Notes under the pieces: generated by a model | Database searches by the model: none | Seen by the model: the letters and a program-made list of their open reading frames with translations, nothing else | Told to the model about the DNA's origin: nothing | In this document: positions 46,093 through 54,737 of the stretch, one piece after another | Numbering within the stretch: the stretch's first letter is position 1 | Layout of the letters: the number at the start of each line of letters is the position of its first letter | Assembly: GCF_003852425.1 (NCBI RefSeq) | Contig: NZ_QAJN01000010.1 | Span: 310,724 to 374,723 of the forward strand | DNA length: 64,000 bases | From: Paucibacter sp. KBW04 | Lineage (GTDB): Bacteria > Pseudomonadota > Gammaproteobacteria > Burkholderiales > Burkholderiaceae_C | Direction: 5' to 3' | Made by a program: the position numbers and the translations under genes

Positions 46093-46110
46093 TAGTCTCC
46101 CTCCAGACTT

Positions 46111-46140
46111 AAAAGGCCTCGCAATTGCGAGGCCTTTTTT
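46111..46140. terminator. Bidirectional rho-independent terminator
   Basis: AAAAGGCCTCGCAA pairs perfectly with TTGCGAGGCCTTTT, forming a 14-bp stem with A- and T-runs at the two ends. It lies between the PEP-CTERM gene and the convergent protease gene and can serve both. Confidence 0.92.
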
Positions 46141-46195
46141 CTTTGCCGATTCGACTAGTCTGGACTTACTCGTGTGCTTGATATTTTGAGCCAGA

Positions 46196-47005
46196 TCATT
46201 CTGCCGGCAACAAGCGACGCACGGATTCAATTGGAATGGCATAGCTAATACCGCTAGGATTGGTCAACGCGGACTCTCTTGAACCCTTGATCAACACCAT
46301 ATTGATGACACCCACCACCTTCCCGGTGGCGATGTCGAACACAGGTCCACCACTATTGCCTGGATAGGCAGTAGCATCCAGCTGCAGAATATTGAAGCTT
46401 CCCTCTCGAATCTTTCGGATCGATTTTTCGCTAAGAACTTGAGCGCCCGCCTGTGGCAGAGCAATTGGTGCTATCGAAGAAACAATACCCCGATGGGTCA
46501 CTAATGAAAACCCGAGAGCCCCGCCAATCGGGAAACCCAAGAATGCAATAGATGCACCTTCTTGTACCTCGCCGTCACGAGCCAAAGCCAATGGGGGCAA
46601 AGCCTCCCCTTCAACTCTGAGTAGAGCCAAATCTCTTGCCCTATCAAGTTGTACAAGGGACGCATCTCTCAATGACCAGGTTCCGTCCTGCGATCGCACC
46701 TGCATAGCCAAGCGTCGTGTGGACCCAATGTCAGCAACATCTGGCAGCACGTGCGCATTGGTCACGACCAGGTTATTCGAGGCTACAACAAATCCTGTCC
46801 CTCTGAACAAGAACCGAGGACTGTCTGTCTCTCCATAGGTTCCCACCAGCAAGACAGATCGTTTTACTCGGCGAATAAGCTTGGGCAAATCAGCCGGCGC
46901 CGATTCCGCCTGTACTTCCAAATTCAAATCCGCAGCCACAGCATGGAAATGGCAGCCAAGCCCAACTGCTGCAGAGATCGCTGCAAAAAGGGCGGCATTC
47001 TTCAC
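46196..47005 (-). CDS. Trypsin-like (S1C) periplasmic serine protease
   Basis: 269 aa from a GTG at 47005 that overlaps the acyltransferase stop as GTGA; this start reveals a signal peptide (KNAALFAAISAAVGLGCH... AVAAD), whereas the longer ATG frame would bury it. The catalytic triad is His85 (VVTNAHVL), Asp125 (DRARDLALLRV) and Ser218 (AYPGNSGGPVFD). There is no PDZ domain, unlike DegP/DegS. Last gene of the prs unit. It could mature or degrade PEP-CTERM proteins or the TPR lipoprotein; this is inference from position. Confidence 0.85.
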   Translation of the reverse strand: MKNAALFAAISAAVGLGCHFHAVAADLNLEVQAESAPADLPKLIRRVKRSVLLVGTYGETDSPRFLFRGTGFVVASNNLVVTNAHVLPDVADIGSTRRLAMQVRSQDGTWSLRDASLVQLDRARDLALLRVEGEALPPLALARDGEVQEGASIAFLGFPIGGALGFSLVTHRGIVSSIAPIALPQAGAQVLSEKSIRKIREGSFNILQLDATAYPGNSGGPVFDIATGKVVGVINMVLIKGSRESALTNPSGISYAIPIESVRRLLPAE

Positions 47006-48297
47006 GCGACCGCCAAATCCGAGTGGGTTTGCCCCATCTCTAGCGCAGTCACACAAGATCGCCAAATCACATCTGGCTCATCAATTTTGAAACCGTAAAA
47101 ATGCCCCTCTTTTGTATCTTTTCGGCGCAACGCTGAGGCGCGTACGACTGAGGTTTCTGTTTTGCCCAAAACAATACTTGCCTGGCCCCACGCCTCCAGT
47201 GGCAACTCCAAACTGCACTCCGCTTGAAAGCCCGACAAAGACATCTCAATGATGTTCAAGACAAAGTCACGGACCCCACCATCGACTGGCAGGCTTATCT
47301 GCGCAGGGCAGCGAATCGAATAGCGTTGATGCTTGCGCAATGGATGTTGTGCCAAGGCCGTCCCTCCTAGCATTGGCAAAATCGGCCGGTATTCGACCAA
47401 ATCATAGATAGACCAAAGCAAAGATTTTTTTCTATCATCCAGGCGCGCAAACACATTGCTTTTCACATTGAAGAAATGATCAAGCAAGGTCGGCGTCATG
47501 ACCGGATCATTGGTAGTGAAATAGCGGCGCTGCGGCAGTTGAATATTTGCCAGCTGCATGCAAAAGAAATAATGATGCAAACTCTTTCGAATCGGACGCC
47601 CTTTGTAGCCGGCCTTAAAGATTTCAGCCGCGAACTTCAAATCAAGAGTCGCGCCCACCGCAGGTGCACCATTCGCAAAATCATACTTGTCTACGGCATT
47701 TTGCTGTAGCCGCTCGAAGAATAACAATGCCTCGTACAATTCAATCTTTTCCGGATTGACCGCAATCACCAAGTGCCGAGTATCAAAGTACTCGGTGCAA
47801 TACTGGTGCATAAACTTCATCAACGGAAAAAGTATGGCGCCGCCTGTCTTTCTAAAGTCCGGATGCACGGCCAAGGCGGAGATTTCAGCGATGTTCCCGC
47901 CCTTTGCGCGCACCGCCTCTAAATTAAAGACCGATTGCAAGGGAAAGCCAAAAACGCCCTCGCGAATCATCGAAATTGTCCCAACCACCTTTCCGTCGTA
48001 CTTGGCGCACAAGGTAGTTGTAGTCGGCAGAGCGTGATAGATCGTGACCCGCAAGCCCGCGGGGTCCGGCTGCATGAAGCCACTCGACACGTAGGCGTCG
48101 TGTAGCAACTTAAAGCACGCCGTCAATTCCTCTTCTGTATCGGCAATTTTAAGCTGCAGGCGTTGATCGGGCGCTGGATCGCACTCAACCATCCGTCTGT
48201 AGACCGAAAATTTCAGCCTCGAAGGCATGATTGCAAACAGGCTTCGCAAAGCTTGATGGAATCTCTTCTTTAGACTAGATCCGCGAATTTTTGACAT
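47002..48297 (-). CDS. PEP-CTERM/exosortase system acyltransferase with C-terminal PilZ-like domain
   Basis: 431 aa. Residues 1-255 match the exosortase-associated N-acyltransferase family, related to FeeM/autoinducer-synthase folds: EELTACFKLLHDAYVSSGFM, SMIREGVFGFPLQSVFNLE, AEISALAVHPDFRKTGG. Residues 318-420 look like a PilZ domain: RKHQR (321-325) is the RxxxR motif and EMSLSG (351-356) is the D/NxSxxG motif with Glu in place of Asp. PilZ domains bind c-di-GMP, so acyl transfer may be gated by this messenger. Its start lies 86 nt after prsT, and its stop is coupled to the protease start. Confidence 0.85.
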   Translation of the reverse strand: MSKIRGSSLKKRFHQALRSLFAIMPSRLKFSVYRRMVECDPAPDQRLQLKIADTEEELTACFKLLHDAYVSSGFMQPDPAGLRVTIYHALPTTTTLCAKYDGKVVGTISMIREGVFGFPLQSVFNLEAVRAKGGNIAEISALAVHPDFRKTGGAILFPLMKFMHQYCTEYFDTRHLVIAVNPEKIELYEALLFFERLQQNAVDKYDFANGAPAVGATLDLKFAAEIFKAGYKGRPIRKSLHHYFFCMQLANIQLPQRRYFTTNDPVMTPTLLDHFFNVKSNVFARLDDRKKSLLWSIYDLVEYRPILPMLGGTALAQHPLRKHQRYSIRCPAQISLPVDGGVRDFVLNIIEMSLSGFQAECSLELPLEAWGQASIVLGKTETSVVRASALRRKDTKEGHFYGFKIDEPDVIWRSCVTALEMGQTHSDLAVA

Positions 48298-48383
48298 GCT
48301 TTACTGCCCAATCTTTAAACAACAAGCTCACATTCCAGCGCAGGCAACCCAAGCCAAAGGGTTCACCACGCCGATGCCGCGCT

Positions 48384-51164
48384 CTATTTCGCCATGAGTG
48401 CCCGAACTTCATCCTGCGCAGGGAAAGCATTTCCAAGATCGGCCAATTTTTGCAACTCCGTCTTTGCTTCTTGCTTCCGACCTGCCGCCAGATAAAACTT
48501 CGCTAAGTGCAAGCGATGCAAATGGGCAGAAGGTTCCAACTCAAGTGCCTTTCGTTGCACATCAATAGCCTGATCGAATTTACCCTGAGTCGCGTAAATT
48601 TCAGCAAGGGTATCCTGCAGCGCAGCTTGTTTCGGCTGCAACTGCACTGCCTTTTGGGAATACTCCAGTGCCTCTGGTTTCTTTGCCCGATTGAGTAACC
48701 AAGCAACATTGTTCAAGGCAGCAGCATTGCTCGGCTGAATTTTCAAAACAGCCCGATAAAGTTCCTCCGCCGCTTCATAGTTCTTTTGCGACAGCGCTAC
48801 ATCACCCAAGTAGTAGGTGAACGCCATATCATTCGGAAATTTTTTGAGCAAGCCAGTCGCCAGGGACTGGGCTTCCGAGCTCTTCTGACTGAGTAACAAG
48901 GCATGATGCAGTTTAATTGCCAGGTCGGTCGTGGGGCTCAGGGCATAGGCCGCGCGGTAGGCTGCAGTGGCTGCGGCCCAATTTTTTTGACTTTCTTCCA
49001 ATTCACCTTCAAGGACCAATCCCACAGAATCCTTTGAATGCTGTTTCTGGATGACTCGGACGGTCTGCCGCGCTGAATCAATCCGCCCAGCGGCCAAGTC
49101 CAATGAGATCGACAGGCGCTGCGCGGGCAAATACTGTTCATTGATAGTCAATGCCCGTTTAACACTTTGCATTGCGGCGGCATTGTCTTTGTCTGCGATA
49201 TAGAGCTCGGCCAGTTTCGTGTATGGCACAGGGGAATTGGGCTGCAAAACCGCCCATTTATTCAAGGTTGCAGCAGCCTGCGTTGACAAGCCGTTGAGTT
49301 GTTCGACTTGGGCCAACTGCGCCAACATTTCGGCTTGGTCTGGCAATGCGGTCGAACCATCGCGGGCTGCCGAGAGGGCAAGTTTCAACTCCCCGCGATC
49401 CAACTGCTTCCTGATCAAACCCAGGCGCGGCGTTAATTCACTTGGATTTTCTTTTATCAATTGGTTCAGAGCTTCGATCGTATCTAGGTCGCTACTTCCC
49501 AGCCTCGCCTTCAACTCTATGACGCTCAATTGCGCAGGAATATTTTTCGGATCGTTCTGCAGAAACGACTGGAATCGCTTAAGCGCAAATTCGGCTTTCT
49601 TGTCGGCCAAGTCCAGGGCTGCCAGGCTAGAAACTGCGGGATAGAACTTCGGATCCTTCTTGAGCGCCCGTTCAAACGCCTCAACCGCAGCTTGACGATT
49701 ACCGCGACCCAACTCCACTCGCGCTCTTAAATTATCAGCCGTAGGCAAGTTTGGCTTTTTCTTTTCAATCACATCGATTGCAGACAAAGACTCATCCCAT
49801 TGCCTACGCCCAGCAAAGGCACTGACCAAGGCCAAATCAGCAGTGATTTCATTTTCAGAGCTTGAAATTGCCCGCAACTCGTCAAATCCTCGATTGTCGC
49901 CCTTCGCAACTTGGGCCAAAGCCAATGCAGTGCGGCTTCGCGAATCTTTTGGATTTAGCTTGATCGCTTTCCCAAAGTAGGATTCTGCGGCTTTGCCTTC
50001 GCCACGCTGAAGTTCAGCCTCTGCTGCCAATGCGAATGCAGCCGGAGTTTGAGATTTTTCTTCCAGGAGCGGCTGCAACGCCGCCAGTGCTTTGACCGGA
50101 TCGCCTCCCCGCAAATAGATCTGCGCCAGCATCATGCGACTTTGAGCCTGCATGGCAGGCGGCGCACCCTTCACAAACTTCGTCAAATAGTTCTCTGCCT
50201 GAGGCAAGGAGTCCCTACGAAACTCTACCGCGCCAGCCAATTGCAGCGTTCGCAAATTATCCGGGGCAACCTTGAGCAAATATTGAGCTTGTTCTTGCGC
50301 CGTCTTCAAGTCGCCGCTCTCAAGCGCCATCAATCCGATGAAGAACTTGGTTTGCGGATGTGCAGGCAGGGCCTTCTTCATCTCCTCTAATTGTTGCTTC
50401 GCTCCTGCTTCATCTTTCTTGCTCAGCAAGGTCCAAATTATCGCAACATAAGAAAGAACGCTTGTGTTGTCGCGCTTGATTGACTCTCGATAGGCCGCCA
50501 GCGCTTCGTTTGTGGCACTGCTGCTTTCCAACAAATAGTCGCCTTTAAGCTGCCAGGCCTCTGCATTTCCGGGAGCTTGTACCAACAGCTTGTCAATTGA
50601 AGACTTTACATTTTCAAAATCTCGCTGACGCATCAGCATCTTTATTTTGAGAATTTGCGCAGTGACACTGTTTGGATCCGATTCAAATGCCTTGGCAAGT
50701 GCAACACTGGCGTCCTCAGGCTTACCCAACTGAGCATACGCATAAGCAAGATTGGCACGAAGCTCTGCATTGGCCGCCGGGCTGCTCAACTTAATTTCGG
50801 CAAACTTTGCGATCAAAGGGTCCAGCTTGTTCTGTGCCAACATGGCTTGTGCCAGCAATGGCACGACTTCGTCGTTCGGGCGGCCCTGTTCCAAGGCTTT
50901 GCTCAACTCCACCTCGGCGCCAACGAAATCACCTGTATCCAGCAGCAATTTACCGAGCAAGAAACGCGCCTCGGCGTTGGATGGCGCTTTTTGGAGAACG
51001 TTTTTCAGCTGGATGACAGCCGCCTTTGAATCCTTTTGTGCAATATGCTGCTTGGCCGAACTCAAAAGCTTTTCGGGCGAATCCCCTGAGCACGCTGCCA
51101 ACAGCAAGGGCAATGCCAGCAGCAAAGGTGTCAAAGCGCGGTTTTTTGTTTTCATGCCCGTCAT
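48384..51164 (-). CDS. prsT: PEP-CTERM system TPR-repeat lipoprotein PrsT
   Basis: 926 aa. Lipobox LLLALPLLLAACSGDSPEKL shows a lipid-anchored protein. The rest is a continuous array of tetratricopeptide repeats (about 20 copies; e.g. NVLQKAPSNAEARFLLGKLL, AVQLQPKQAALQDTLAEIYA). A second ATG at 51155, with AGGG 9 nt upstream, may be the real start; the difference is three residues. The gene follows prsR after only 21 nt. The TPR superhelix probably scaffolds the secretion or sorting machinery at the envelope. Confidence 0.93.
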   Translation of the reverse strand: MTGMKTKNRALTPLLLALPLLLAACSGDSPEKLLSSAKQHIAQKDSKAAVIQLKNVLQKAPSNAEARFLLGKLLLDTGDFVGAEVELSKALEQGRPNDEVVPLLAQAMLAQNKLDPLIAKFAEIKLSSPAANAELRANLAYAYAQLGKPEDASVALAKAFESDPNSVTAQILKIKMLMRQRDFENVKSSIDKLLVQAPGNAEAWQLKGDYLLESSSATNEALAAYRESIKRDNTSVLSYVAIIWTLLSKKDEAGAKQQLEEMKKALPAHPQTKFFIGLMALESGDLKTAQEQAQYLLKVAPDNLRTLQLAGAVEFRRDSLPQAENYLTKFVKGAPPAMQAQSRMMLAQIYLRGGDPVKALAALQPLLEEKSQTPAAFALAAEAELQRGEGKAAESYFGKAIKLNPKDSRSRTALALAQVAKGDNRGFDELRAISSSENEITADLALVSAFAGRRQWDESLSAIDVIEKKKPNLPTADNLRARVELGRGNRQAAVEAFERALKKDPKFYPAVSSLAALDLADKKAEFALKRFQSFLQNDPKNIPAQLSVIELKARLGSSDLDTIEALNQLIKENPSELTPRLGLIRKQLDRGELKLALSAARDGSTALPDQAEMLAQLAQVEQLNGLSTQAAATLNKWAVLQPNSPVPYTKLAELYIADKDNAAAMQSVKRALTINEQYLPAQRLSISLDLAAGRIDSARQTVRVIQKQHSKDSVGLVLEGELEESQKNWAAATAAYRAAYALSPTTDLAIKLHHALLLSQKSSEAQSLATGLLKKFPNDMAFTYYLGDVALSQKNYEAAEELYRAVLKIQPSNAAALNNVAWLLNRAKKPEALEYSQKAVQLQPKQAALQDTLAEIYATQGKFDQAIDVQRKALELEPSAHLHRLHLAKFYLAAGRKQEAKTELQKLADLGNAFPAQDEVRALMAK

Positions 51165-51185
51165 CCCTGTCTCTCAAACGTTAAA

Positions 51186-52553
51186 TCAAGCGATTTGCAA
51201 TTTATTCATCAAGTCGTAGAGCGTCGGACGGCTCACGCCCAACAAGCCCGCAGCCTTGCCAATATTTCCATTCGTTCTCGCCAAAGCGGTCACCAAGGCT
51301 TCGCGTTCGGCACGCTCTCGCACCGCACGCAAACTCAAACTGTCCGAGGGTTCACCTTCGGCGCTGAGTTCCACGGGCAAGTCCAGATCATCGAGACTGA
51401 CTCGGTCGCCGTCCGCCATGATGGAGGCACGCTTGATGACGTTCTGCAGTTCCCGCACATTACCCGGCCAGTTATGAGCTTCAATCGCTCGCACCGCATC
51501 CTCGGAGAAACTCATGCTGGGACGCCGGCGCTCCGCGGCAAAGCGTCGCAAAAAAACATTGGCCAGGAGGACCGCGTCTCCAACCCGGTCTCGCAGCGGA
51601 GGAATGTCCACCACGATTTCAGCCAACCGGTAGTACAGGTCCTCACGAAAGCGCCCTTCTGCGATCTGAGCCTTCAGGTTTTGATGGGTGGCGCCCAGGA
51701 CCCGCACATCGATGGCGATTTCCTGGCGCCCGCCCACGCGCTCAATCGTGCGCTCTTGCAAGAACCTCAGCAGCTTGGCTTGCAAGGACATGGGCAAATC
51801 GCCAACCTCGTCCAGCATCAAGGTCCCCCCGTTGGCGGTTTCAATCTTGCCAACAGTGGTCTTGGACGCGCCGGTAAAAGCACCCTTTTCATACCCGAAC
51901 AACTCGCTCTCCAGCAAATTCTCCGGAATCGCCGCGCAGTTGATGGCGACAAATCGGCCCTTGCGCTTGGAAGCGTCATGCAAGCCTTGCGCCAGTAGTT
52001 CCTTGCCCGTGCCGCTTTCACCCAGCAACAAAACCGTGGCGTCGCTGCTGGCGACCTTTTCAATCGTTCGGCTGACTCGCAGCATGCCCGCATCGCGTGT
52101 GACCAGGCCGCTCAGCACGTCCGCGTGCTGCAGGCTTTGCAAACGCCGGTTTTCCTGCTGCAACTCATACAGGCGATAGGCGCGCTCGACGCTCAAGCTC
52201 AAAACTTCCGGCTCGACCGGCTTGGCCAGGAAGTCATACGCGCCCATGCGAATGGCACGCAAGGCGTTCTCTTGATCGTTCTGCCCGGTCAAGACAATGA
52301 CCTTGACCATGGGGTCTAGCTCCAGCAACTTCTCCAGGCATTTGAATCCCTCCGAAACCGAATCCCGGTCTGGCGGCAGGCCCAAATCCATGGTGACAAC
52401 CGCGGGATTGCTGCGGCGGAACTGCAAGACGGCAGAGGCCACGTCGTCGGCCAACACCGAGTCAAAGCGATCCAAGGACCATTTGAGTTGTTTTTGCAGC
52501 GCCAAATCATCTTCGACGATCAGTAGCGGCTGCTGGGGGCGTTCTGAGCTCAT
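51186..52553 (-). CDS. prsR: PEP-CTERM-box response regulator PrsR (sigma-54 activator)
   Basis: 455 aa. Receiver domain residues 10-125 with phospho-acceptor Asp56 (VVTMDLGLPP). AAA+ sigma-54 interaction domain residues 150-385 with Walker A GESGTGKE (178-185), the sigma-54 contact loop GAFTGA (224-229) and Walker B GGTLMLDEVGDLP. Fis-type helix-turn-helix at the C-terminus (NIGKAAGLLGVSRPTLYDLM). It activates RpoN-dependent promoters, and the promoter at 45072 is a natural target. Overlaps prsK by 4 nt, and the two proteins form a two-component pair. Confidence 0.95.
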   Translation of the reverse strand: MSSERPQQPLLIVEDDLALQKQLKWSLDRFDSVLADDVASAVLQFRRSNPAVVTMDLGLPPDRDSVSEGFKCLEKLLELDPMVKVIVLTGQNDQENALRAIRMGAYDFLAKPVEPEVLSLSVERAYRLYELQQENRRLQSLQHADVLSGLVTRDAGMLRVSRTIEKVASSDATVLLLGESGTGKELLAQGLHDASKRKGRFVAINCAAIPENLLESELFGYEKGAFTGASKTTVGKIETANGGTLMLDEVGDLPMSLQAKLLRFLQERTIERVGGRQEIAIDVRVLGATHQNLKAQIAEGRFREDLYYRLAEIVVDIPPLRDRVGDAVLLANVFLRRFAAERRRPSMSFSEDAVRAIEAHNWPGNVRELQNVIKRASIMADGDRVSLDDLDLPVELSAEGEPSDSLSLRAVRERAEREALVTALARTNGNIGKAAGLLGVSRPTLYDLMNKLQIA

Positions 52554-54688
52554 TGGGCGAGGGTTTCGGTCATGCTGGAGGAGGAAGAGGTATGGAAAAG
52601 CGGCAACAAAATCGTCACCAAAGTGCCTTGCCCCAATTTGCTTTCGACTTCGATTTTCCCACCCAGTTCCTGTAAGTATTGATAGCTCTCATACGCCCCG
52701 ATACCCATGCCGGTTTCCTTGGTCGTCTGAAAAGGTTTGAAAAGCTTGTTCTGAACAAACTCATCGCTCATGCCACAACCATCGTCCCGCACCCGTACCC
52801 GGGCTTGGCTGCCGGTCTTGTCCAGTGCGATCCTGACTTCACCGCTGACTGGTGTGGCATCCAGGGCGTTCTGCACCACGTGACCCAGCACCCGCTCGAT
52901 TCGTTCATCATGCCCGCGCGTACTGACCCCAGAGCTCAGCTGCAAATCTAGCTTACGCCCTTTGGCCGCTGCCGACTGAGCCAGGCGATTGAGAATTTGC
53001 TCCAAGTCCACGCCACTGACCACGCCATGGGGCTTGTCACCCTCACGCAGCTGAAGCATGAGTTGGCGCATTTTCTCCAGCGAGTTTTCCACGGTATCCA
53101 ACATATCCTGTTGAAATTCTGGGTTGTCACGCAAGCGCTTGGCGTTCTTCATCATCAAGGACAGCTGGGTCACGATGTTTTTCAAATCGTGAACCACAAA
53201 GGCCGACATGCGGTTGAAGGCGTCGAACTTCTTGGATTCAAGCAAGGCTTCGGCCGCCTGCATCTGGGCCAGATAGCTGGATGCTTGGCGACTGGCCGTT
53301 TTCAGCAGATCGCGCACCTCCCAGTTCACCTCGACATTGGCGCGAGCCCGCCCCAGCAGCACGAAACCAATCAAGTCCTGGCCGACCAGCAAGGGGATCA
53401 CTAGCCAGTACTTGGCATCGGCCAGCAGCCAGCTTGGCGTGGCCAGTGTTTCGTACTCGGGTAGGCTCTTGCGCGCCTGATCGAGATCCACAATCCAGGC
53501 CCGCTCGCGCAAAAAGCCACAGAACGGTGAATGCGCGGATTCACTCAGGGTCTGAGGGGGAAGATTCCAGCGAGCCGTTTGGACAATCGTGTCGCCGGGG
53601 CCACGCTGCAACCACAAGGCGCCCGAGGGGCTTTCAACCAGGTTGGCGAGGGCTTTCACCACCGTCTCGCCAACTTCCTGGGGTGCGCCGCTGGAAGAAA
53701 GCGTCGCGGTAAAGCGCAACCACTCCTCCCGGTAGTCGTAGCGGTAGTTGAAGAAGTTTTTGGAGATATAGACCTTGAGCTGTGAACGCAAGGAGCCTGA
53801 CAGCACCAGCAATGCCAAGCCGAGCAAGGCGCAAGAAACCAGCGCCAGCTGCAGCGCACGCCCCCATTCGCCGCCTGTGTAGCGCACGTAATAGCCCACG
53901 GCCGAAACTAGCAGCAGATAGGCCCCCACCAGCAACAGACTGGCGGAATGGAACACCGCAGCCCGTGAGACATGTAGCTTGTCCAACCAATCCACATGCC
54001 GGCGCGAGGCGACGAAGAGCAGGGGCACAGCCGAGGCATGCACCGCCGCTCGCACGCTCAAGGCATCACCGTCAAACTCACGGAACAAGGCCGCCTGAGA
54101 AAAGACAAATAGATCAAACACAAAAATAGTCGCCAGACCCAGGCACGCCGGTTTGGCGTTCCAACGCGCGTCTTCGGTGGCATTGCGAAGCAACTGCTCC
54201 ACCAGCAACAAACCGACGACCGCCAGCGCCAGCGCCGCGAAAGCGGCAGGCCGGGCCAAATCACTCGACCACGAGCGATCCAAGCCACGCCCGATGATGA
54301 GCAGCATGACCAGGCCGAGGCAGAGCAAAAGCAAGGGCAAGAATTGGGAGGATTTGGCGCGCTCGGGCCGTGTGCCCGCTGGTTGCAGCAGCAAAAGCAG
54401 GAACAAAAACCACAGGGCGTAGCGAGCCCAGTCCGCCAGAGGAATTGCCCATTGATCGAGCCACCAGGGCGCCCGAGACAATTGCCCTGCCAGGCTCAAG
54501 CCAGCCCAAACAGCGCTGCAACTCAGCGCGGCAATGAAGACGAAGGAGACGGGGTTGGCGGCGGCACTCTTCTTCCACCAGATGCGGGAGCCAAAGCTCA
54601 GCGCGAAACTTGCGTAGGCGAGCACCGCCAGCAAATCACCGATCAGTCCGAGGTCAACCAATCCATTGAGCATGCGAGATTGAATCAT
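52550..54688 (-). CDS. prsK: PEP-CTERM system histidine kinase PrsK
   Basis: 712 aa from the ATG at 54688; the longer frame to 54715 runs into an inverted repeat and is rejected. About 9-10 membrane helices occupy residues 1-290, followed by a GAF-like domain (LVIPLLVGQDLIGFVLLGRA at about 430). The phosphotransfer His lies in SAFVVHDLKNIVTQLSLM, with N-box HVVQNALDATP and G-box DDGCGMS and GMGIGAYES in the ATPase domain. The signal is unknown. prsK-prsR-prsT order is conserved in exosortase genomes. Confidence 0.93.
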   Translation of the reverse strand: MIQSRMLNGLVDLGLIGDLLAVLAYASFALSFGSRIWWKKSAAANPVSFVFIAALSCSAVWAGLSLAGQLSRAPWWLDQWAIPLADWARYALWFLFLLLLLQPAGTRPERAKSSQFLPLLLLCLGLVMLLIIGRGLDRSWSSDLARPAAFAALALAVVGLLLVEQLLRNATEDARWNAKPACLGLATIFVFDLFVFSQAALFREFDGDALSVRAAVHASAVPLLFVASRRHVDWLDKLHVSRAAVFHSASLLLVGAYLLLVSAVGYYVRYTGGEWGRALQLALVSCALLGLALLVLSGSLRSQLKVYISKNFFNYRYDYREEWLRFTATLSSSGAPQEVGETVVKALANLVESPSGALWLQRGPGDTIVQTARWNLPPQTLSESAHSPFCGFLRERAWIVDLDQARKSLPEYETLATPSWLLADAKYWLVIPLLVGQDLIGFVLLGRARANVEVNWEVRDLLKTASRQASSYLAQMQAAEALLESKKFDAFNRMSAFVVHDLKNIVTQLSLMMKNAKRLRDNPEFQQDMLDTVENSLEKMRQLMLQLREGDKPHGVVSGVDLEQILNRLAQSAAAKGRKLDLQLSSGVSTRGHDERIERVLGHVVQNALDATPVSGEVRIALDKTGSQARVRVRDDGCGMSDEFVQNKLFKPFQTTKETGMGIGAYESYQYLQELGGKIEVESKLGQGTLVTILLPLFHTSSSSSMTETLAQ

Positions 54689-54690
54689 GC

Positions 54691-54737
54691 AATCCGGGTC
54701 CCGGAATTGGCGCAAACGCCAACTCGGGTCCGGGATT
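54691..54737. repeat. Long imperfect inverted repeat between sugar transferase and prsK
   Basis: The 47-bp sequence folds on itself: AATCCGGGTCC...TTGGCG on the left and CGCCAA...GGGTCCGGGATT on the right, with a CAAA loop and only a few mismatches. It covers the stop codon of the sugar-transferase gene and the space before the prsK start. No T-run follows on the minus strand, so it is more likely an attenuating, RNA-processing or protein-binding element than a terminator. Confidence 0.6.
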
